A DNA stretch of 52,690 nt from Acidobacteriota bacterium. Its GTDB lineage: Bacteria; Actinomycetota; Acidimicrobiia; Acidimicrobiales; RAAP-2. The notes under the pieces were generated by a model that ran no database searches, had not been told where the DNA came from, and saw nothing but the letters and a program-made list of their open reading frames with translations. A program made the translations under genes and the position numbers. The stretch's first letter is position 1. Every line of letters starts with the position of its first letter. Below are positions 48,828 to 52,690 of this stretch, in pieces. The stretch is from contig JAGWHY010000009.1 of assembly GCA_028873575.1 (NCBI GenBank), positions 1 through 52,690 of the forward strand, read 5' to 3'.

Positions 48828-49748
48828 ATGGAACTCTCACTTCAGACCCCTCGCGCGACCGATCACCTTGACGTTCTGGAATCGCACGCGCTGTTCATCA
48901 TGCGCGAGGTCGTCGCCGAGTGTGAACGACCCGTGCTCCTCTTTTCCGGGGGCAAAGACTCCGCCGTGCTGTTGCACCTCGCGGTCAAGGCCTTCGCCCC
49001 CCAGCGTCTGCCCTTCGCGGTGATGCACGTCGACACCGGGCAGAACTTTCCCGAGGTCCTCGCGTTTCGTGATCGCGCCGTCGCGCGCGTGGGCGCGAAG
49101 TTAGTCGTCGCCTCGGTGCAAGCGTCCATCGACCAAGGTCGAGTTCGGGACCCGGGACCGATGGGATCGCGTAACCGACTCCAGAGCGTGACGCTGCTCG
49201 ACGCGATCACGACGCACGGTTTCGACGCGGCCTTTGGCGGCGCGCGCCGGGACGAAGACAAGGCCCGCGCGAAAGAGCGCGTGTTGAGTTTTCGCAACGC
49301 CTTTGGACAGTGGGACCCTCGCGCGCAGCGACCGGAACTCTGGCAGCTCTACCAGGGAAAAGTAAACCCGGGCGAGCACGTGCGCGCCTTCCCCCTCTCT
49401 GACTGGACCGAACTCGACGTGTGGCAGTACATCGCGCGCGAGGAAATGGATCTCCCCTCTATCTACTTCGCGCACGAGCGCGAGGTGCTCGCGCGTGACG
49501 GCATGTGGCTCGCCGTCGGTGAGTTCGTTGAGCCGCGACCCGGCGAAAACGTCGAGACCAAGACGGTTCGTTTTCGCACCGTCGGCGACGCCAACTGCAC
49601 GGGCGCGGTTCTCTCCGGGGCCACCACGCTTGAGGCCATTATCGACGAGGTCGCCGTCGCCAACGTCTCGGAACGAGGCGCCACCCGCGCCGACGACAAG
49701 TTCTCCGAGACCGCCATGGAGGACCGTAAGCGCGAAGGGTACTTCTAA
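48828..49748 (+). CDS. cysD: Sulfate adenylyltransferase subunit 2
   Basis: 306 aa. The PP-loop SGGKDSAVLLHL is complete, with the family's MHVDTGQNFPEVLAFRD, AFGGARRDEDKARAKERV and FPLSDWTELDVWQY. It joins sulfate to ATP, giving adenylyl sulfate, with energy from GTP hydrolysis in CysN. cysN starts inside its stop codon. Confidence 0.96.
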   Translation: MELSLQTPRATDHLDVLESHALFIMREVVAECERPVLLFSGGKDSAVLLHLAVKAFAPQRLPFAVMHVDTGQNFPEVLAFRDRAVARVGAKLVVASVQASIDQGRVRDPGPMGSRNRLQSVTLLDAITTHGFDAAFGGARRDEDKARAKERVLSFRNAFGQWDPRAQRPELWQLYQGKVNPGEHVRAFPLSDWTELDVWQYIAREEMDLPSIYFAHEREVLARDGMWLAVGEFVEPRPGENVETKTVRFRTVGDANCTGAVLSGATTLEAIIDEVAVANVSERGATRADDKFSETAMEDRKREGYF

Positions 49749-51004
49749 TGGATCTGCTGACGAAGGATCTCTTGCGATTGGCGACCGTTGGTTCGGTCGA
49801 CGACGGTAAATCCACGCTGATCGGTCGACTCCTCGTCGACACGCGTCAACTCTTCGACGACCAACTCGACGCCGTGGTCGCCGCTTCCGAAAAGCGGGGC
49901 GTGGGCGACCTCGACCTCAGCTTCGTGACCGACGGGCTACGCGCCGAACGTGAACAGGGCATCACCATCGACGTCGCCTACCGTTACGCCACCACGCCGA
50001 CGCGAAAGTTCATCATCGCGGACTGTCCCGGCCACGTCACCTACACGCGCAATATGGCCACCGGCGCCTCCAGCGCGGACTTGGCCCTGGTGGTGCTCGA
50101 CGTCGCGACGGGACTGAAGGAACAGACCCGCCGTCACCTCTGCATCGCCGCACTCTTAGGCGTGCGCGCCGTGATCGTGGCCGTCAACAAAATGGACGCC
50201 GTCGGCTGGTCCGAGGTCGCCTACCGAGGCGTCGTCGACGAGGTCGACACGCTCGCGCGCGAACTCGGCTTCGCCTCGGCAACGTCAATTCCCGTCTCGG
50301 CGCTCCTCGGCGACAACGTCGTCGAGACCTCGTCCAACACACCCTGGTACGAAGGACCGAGTGTTCTCGAAGCCCTCGAGACCAGCGAAGCCGAAACCTG
50401 GACGACCGCGGCGAGTGGCGCGCGCCTCCCGATTCAGTGGGTCTTGCGTCAGCCCGGCGGGGGTCGCACCTACGCCGGGATGATTAACGGGGAGCCCCTC
50501 GAAATCGGCGCGACCGTGGTCCTGCTCCCCCAGGGTGTCGAGACCACGATTAACGCGCTGAATTTTGGTGGCGAGTCCCTGACGAGTGCGCCGGTCGGAC
50601 TGGCCGCCGACGTCGGTCTGGCCGCCGAGACCGACGCGGGCCGAGGTGACCTCATCGCGACCGCGCCCCTACCCCGGGTGACGAACGACTTCACCGCGAC
50701 GCTCTGCTGGTTCGGTGACCGGCCCCTCGAGACGGGTCAGCGACTTCGCCTCAAGCACACCACGAAGTCCACCCCCGTGCGCGTCGAGGCGCTGACTGGT
50801 CTGGTGGACATTGAGACGCTGCGCGTGCGTGAGTGCGCCGCGCTCGACACCAACGACATCGGACTCGCGCGCTTAGTCACGGCCGACCCCCTCGTGGTTG
50901 ACGACTATCACGTCAATCGCGTCACGGGAAGTTTCGTTCTCATCGACGACGTCACCAACGCGACCGTCGCGGCCGGCATGGTCGGCCACGCGTCGTTTCT
51001 TTAA
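49748..51004 (+). CDS. cysN: Sulfate adenylyltransferase subunit 1 (GTPase)
   Basis: 418 aa. EF-Tu-like GTPase motifs: GSVDDGKSTLIGRLL (G1), TIDVAYRY (G2), DCPGHVTYTRNM (G3) and NKMD (G4), then two beta-barrel domains. No CysC kinase domain is fused and no cysC is in the window. That fits direct reduction of adenylyl sulfate, although the CysH iron-sulfur ligand is odd. Ends 4 nt inside the converging neighbour. Confidence 0.96.
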   Translation: MDLLTKDLLRLATVGSVDDGKSTLIGRLLVDTRQLFDDQLDAVVAASEKRGVGDLDLSFVTDGLRAEREQGITIDVAYRYATTPTRKFIIADCPGHVTYTRNMATGASSADLALVVLDVATGLKEQTRRHLCIAALLGVRAVIVAVNKMDAVGWSEVAYRGVVDEVDTLARELGFASATSIPVSALLGDNVVETSSNTPWYEGPSVLEALETSEAETWTTAASGARLPIQWVLRQPGGGRTYAGMINGEPLEIGATVVLLPQGVETTINALNFGGESLTSAPVGLAADVGLAAETDAGRGDLIATAPLPRVTNDFTATLCWFGDRPLETGQRLRLKHTTKSTPVRVEALTGLVDIETLRVRECAALDTNDIGLARLVTADPLVVDDYHVNRVTGSFVLIDDVTNATVAAGMVGHASFL

Positions 51005-51456
51005 AACTGCACCAGCATCGCGACGAGGGCCACGCCCACGAGACCGAGCAGCACGTCAATGGAGCGCGTGAACTGACGGCCACGCTCCGCACTCGCGGCG
51101 CCGTCCTTGTGGATGATCTCGGCGATCATGCGCTCTTGGGGCAGCGTCCTCGCTTCGAGGTGCCCGGCGGCGAGCAGGTAGCAGAGCATCCCCACGGCGA
51201 TCCAGGGTTTGGTGAGCGAGACCGAACTGTCTCCGGTTAGGGAGAGGTAGAGACCGGTGAGGGGTAGGACGTGCAGGACTCGCGCCGCCCAATTGCGGCG
51301 CTGTGGAAAACGCGTGGCCTGCACGGCCGCGTCGTCGCCGCGCGTGAGCGAAAGAGCCGCCGCGCGAAGGGACACCAGTACGACGACGGTCGTAATTCCC
51401 GCCACCACGTGCAACAAGAACACCAAATCGTACGGAACAGACGCGCCCATCATCAT
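51001..51456 (-). CDS. Four-span membrane protein
   Basis: 151 aa with about four hydrophobic segments (VFLLHVVAGITTVVVLVSL, VLHVLPLTGLYLSL, WIAVGMLCYLLAAGHL, VLLGLVGVALVAMLV). The His in the first span and the overall layout recall DUF2269-like or heme-membrane proteins, but no assignment is safe. It overlaps the meaB stop by 4 nt, so the two are coupled. Confidence 0.65.
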   Translation of the reverse strand: MMMGASVPYDLVFLLHVVAGITTVVVLVSLRAAALSLTRGDDAAVQATRFPQRRNWAARVLHVLPLTGLYLSLTGDSSVSLTKPWIAVGMLCYLLAAGHLEARTLPQERMIAEIIHKDGAASAERGRQFTRSIDVLLGLVGVALVAMLVQF

Positions 51457-52409
51457 CGAGAGAGTAACGCCTCCGCCGCGCCGTACGGGTCAGTGGTGCC
51501 CGCCAACAGCGCGCGCACCTGCGCCTCGTAGGCCTCACTTCCCGAAAGGGTGGTGACCCGAGCCCGTAACGTCAGGGCGAGGACCTGATCGAGCTCGGCG
51601 CGCGCGCGGCGCTCACGCGCGCGTGCGAGTTCGCCCGACGCGAGATACGCCTGATGGGCCTCGACGGCTTCGACGAGGGCTTCGGTTCCCTGGCCGGTCT
51701 GGGCGACGGTCTCGACGATGAGGGGTCGCCACGCGCGAGCGCCGCCGAGGTCGAGCATCTGTTCGAGGTCGCGTCGCGTCTCGCGCACGCCCGCGCGATC
51801 GGCCTTATTAATCACGAAGAGGTCGGCGACTTCGAGCAGCCCCGCCTTGTTGGCCTGCATCGCGTCACCCCAACCGGGGTTCGTCACGACCACGGTCGTG
51901 TCCGCGGCCGACGCGATGTCAACCTCCATCTGACCGACGCCCACCGTCTCGACGAGCGCGACGGGAAAGCCCACCGCGCCCAAGACGCGCAACGCGTCGG
52001 GCACGGCGAGCGAGAGGCCCCCTAAGTGGCCCCGGGTCGCCATCGAGCGAATGAAGACGGCCGCGTTCGTCGCGTGATCTTGCATGCGAATTCGGTCGCC
52101 CAAGATGGCGCCCCCAGTGAAGGGCGAACTCGGATCGACGCAGAGCACGCCGAGTTGGTCGATCGTCGTCGCGCCGACGCGACCGCGCTCGAGCAACGTG
52201 GTGATGAGTCGGTCAGTCAGCGTCGACTTGCCCGCGCCCGGCGGACCCGTCAGCCCCACCACGTACGGTGGCGCGCTGGCGTAGGCGAGAGCGACGCTCT
52301 CGCGTTGACGAGCTCCCCCGGACTCCACGTAGGTGACCAGGCGCGCCAGCGCCGTGCGCGAACCTTCCTTCGCCTGGGCGAAGAGTGCGCGGGGTTCGCG
52401 GTCAATCAC
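51453..52409 (-). CDS. meaB: MeaB/ArgK GTPase (methylmalonyl-CoA mutase chaperone)
   Basis: 318 aa. G1 [54 protein letters not shown] and NKAD are the MeaB signatures in order. It guards methylmalonyl-CoA mutase during cobalamin loading. The mutase genes are not in the window. Its start overlaps the murA stop by 4 nt. Confidence 0.95.
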   Translation of the reverse strand: MIDREPRALFAQAKEGSRTALARLVTYVESGGARQRESVALAYASAPPYVVGLTGPPGAGKSTLTDRLITTLLERGRVGATTIDQLGVLCVDPSSPFTGGAILGDRIRMQDHATNAAVFIRSMATRGHLGGLSLAVPDALRVLGAVGFPVALVETVGVGQMEVDIASAADTTVVVTNPGWGDAMQANKAGLLEVADLFVINKADRAGVRETRRDLEQMLDLGGARAWRPLIVETVAQTGQGTEALVEAVEAHQAYLASGELARARERRARAELDQVLALTLRARVTTLSGSEAYEAQVRALLAGTTDPYGAAEALLSR

Positions 52410-52690
52410 GCGACGCGCTCGATGTTCGCGCCGAGGTCGCGTAGGCGCGTCGCGAAGTGATCGTAACCGCGGTCGAGGTGTTCGAGCCCCGACACCGTGG
52501 TGGCGCCCTCCGCCACGAGCCCGGCCAGTACCAGAGCCGCTCCGGCGCGAATATCGGTCGCGCGCACCGAGGTACCCACCAGTCCCGCGACCCCCCGAAC
52601 GACCGCGTGATGGCCCTCGGTCGTGATGGACGCGACGAGTCGTATGAGCTCGTCCACGTAGCGAAAGCGCCCCACGAAGAGGTTCTCAGT
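52406..52690 (-). CDS. murA: UDP-N-acetylglucosamine 1-carboxyvinyltransferase (partial, C-terminus)
   Basis: 95 codons, open to the right edge. It starts [18 protein letters not shown] and continues with [32 protein letters not shown] and [11 protein letters not shown], all from the C-terminal part of MurA, whose first step makes peptidoglycan precursor. The active-site Cys lies outside the window. Followed closely by meaB on the same strand. Confidence 0.93.
   Translation of the reverse strand, partial: TENLFVGRFRYVDELIRLVASITTEGHHAVVRGVAGLVGTSVRATDIRAGAALVLAGLVAEGATTVSGLEHLDRGYDHFATRLRDLGANIERVA

Overview
The window comes from a GC-rich chromosome of an actinobacterium. Adjacent Mca and MshB homologues point to mycothiol as the low-molecular-weight thiol. 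An ImuA/ImuB/DnaE2 mutasome with a palindromic LexA-type box, CysH/CysDN sulfate assimilation, and many starts that look leaderless (a TANNNT hexamer 6-9 nt before ATG/GTG) agree with this. The many Thr/Ser-rich exported proteins and the gene mix suggest Acidimicrobiia or a relative, but that rank is inference.

Layout. 1-800: the start of a truncated substrate-binding protein and a small membrane protein, both on the minus strand. 798-871: tRNA-Arg(CCT). About 832-8290 is an AT-richer accessory region. Two tandem integrase-less elements lie end to end behind the tRNA gene. Both begin with a copy of the tRNA 5' half plus paired TGCTCCA repeats, and both end with a conserved ~115-bp sequence holding a hairpin. 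The first (832-2996) carries an AbiEi/AbiEii pair whose toxin has an in-frame stop. The second (2997-4765) carries a Fic protein. The displaced, diverged and probably ancestral tRNA 5' half lies at 4766-4803. Beyond it are an exported Asp-box protein and a winged-helix/nucleotidyltransferase plus HEPN-like pair, with weaker signs of further units of the same sort.

8.3-37.6 kb is mostly housekeeping: DUF899 protein, L,D-transpeptidase and D,D-carboxypeptidase (divergent), glycerate kinase, ABC-F ATPase, aminopeptidase N, PAP2 phosphatase, proline iminopeptidase-like hydrolase, YchF, S-adenosylhomocysteinase, Mca/MshB, an atypical Nramp transporter beside a soluble MgtE_N-CBS protein (a probable Mg2+ module), threonine aldolase, a hotdog thioesterase, FabH, a nucleotidyltransferase, the ImuA-ImuB-DnaE2 operon with a divergent SRAP (HMCES/YedK) protein, and GNAT acetyltransferases.

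38-45.4 kb: a DUF2332 protein with no ordinary start codon, a two-component system flanked by two Ser/Thr-rich exported proteins that end in GDN/GDD, DUF2071, a DCC thiol-disulfide protein, an SDR and a DHFR-like reductase. 45.5-47.2 kb: a second accessory patch with an Xre-MntA/HepT pair between 28-bp direct repeats, then HicBA next to tRNA-Ala(CGC). 47.2 kb to the end: a SepX/GlpR-like membrane protein, cysH divergent from cysDN, a membrane protein, MeaB and the C-terminus of MurA.

The main point of interest is the tRNA-anchored row of integrase-less cassettes. The functional tRNA appears to have had its 5' half replaced by element DNA at least twice.
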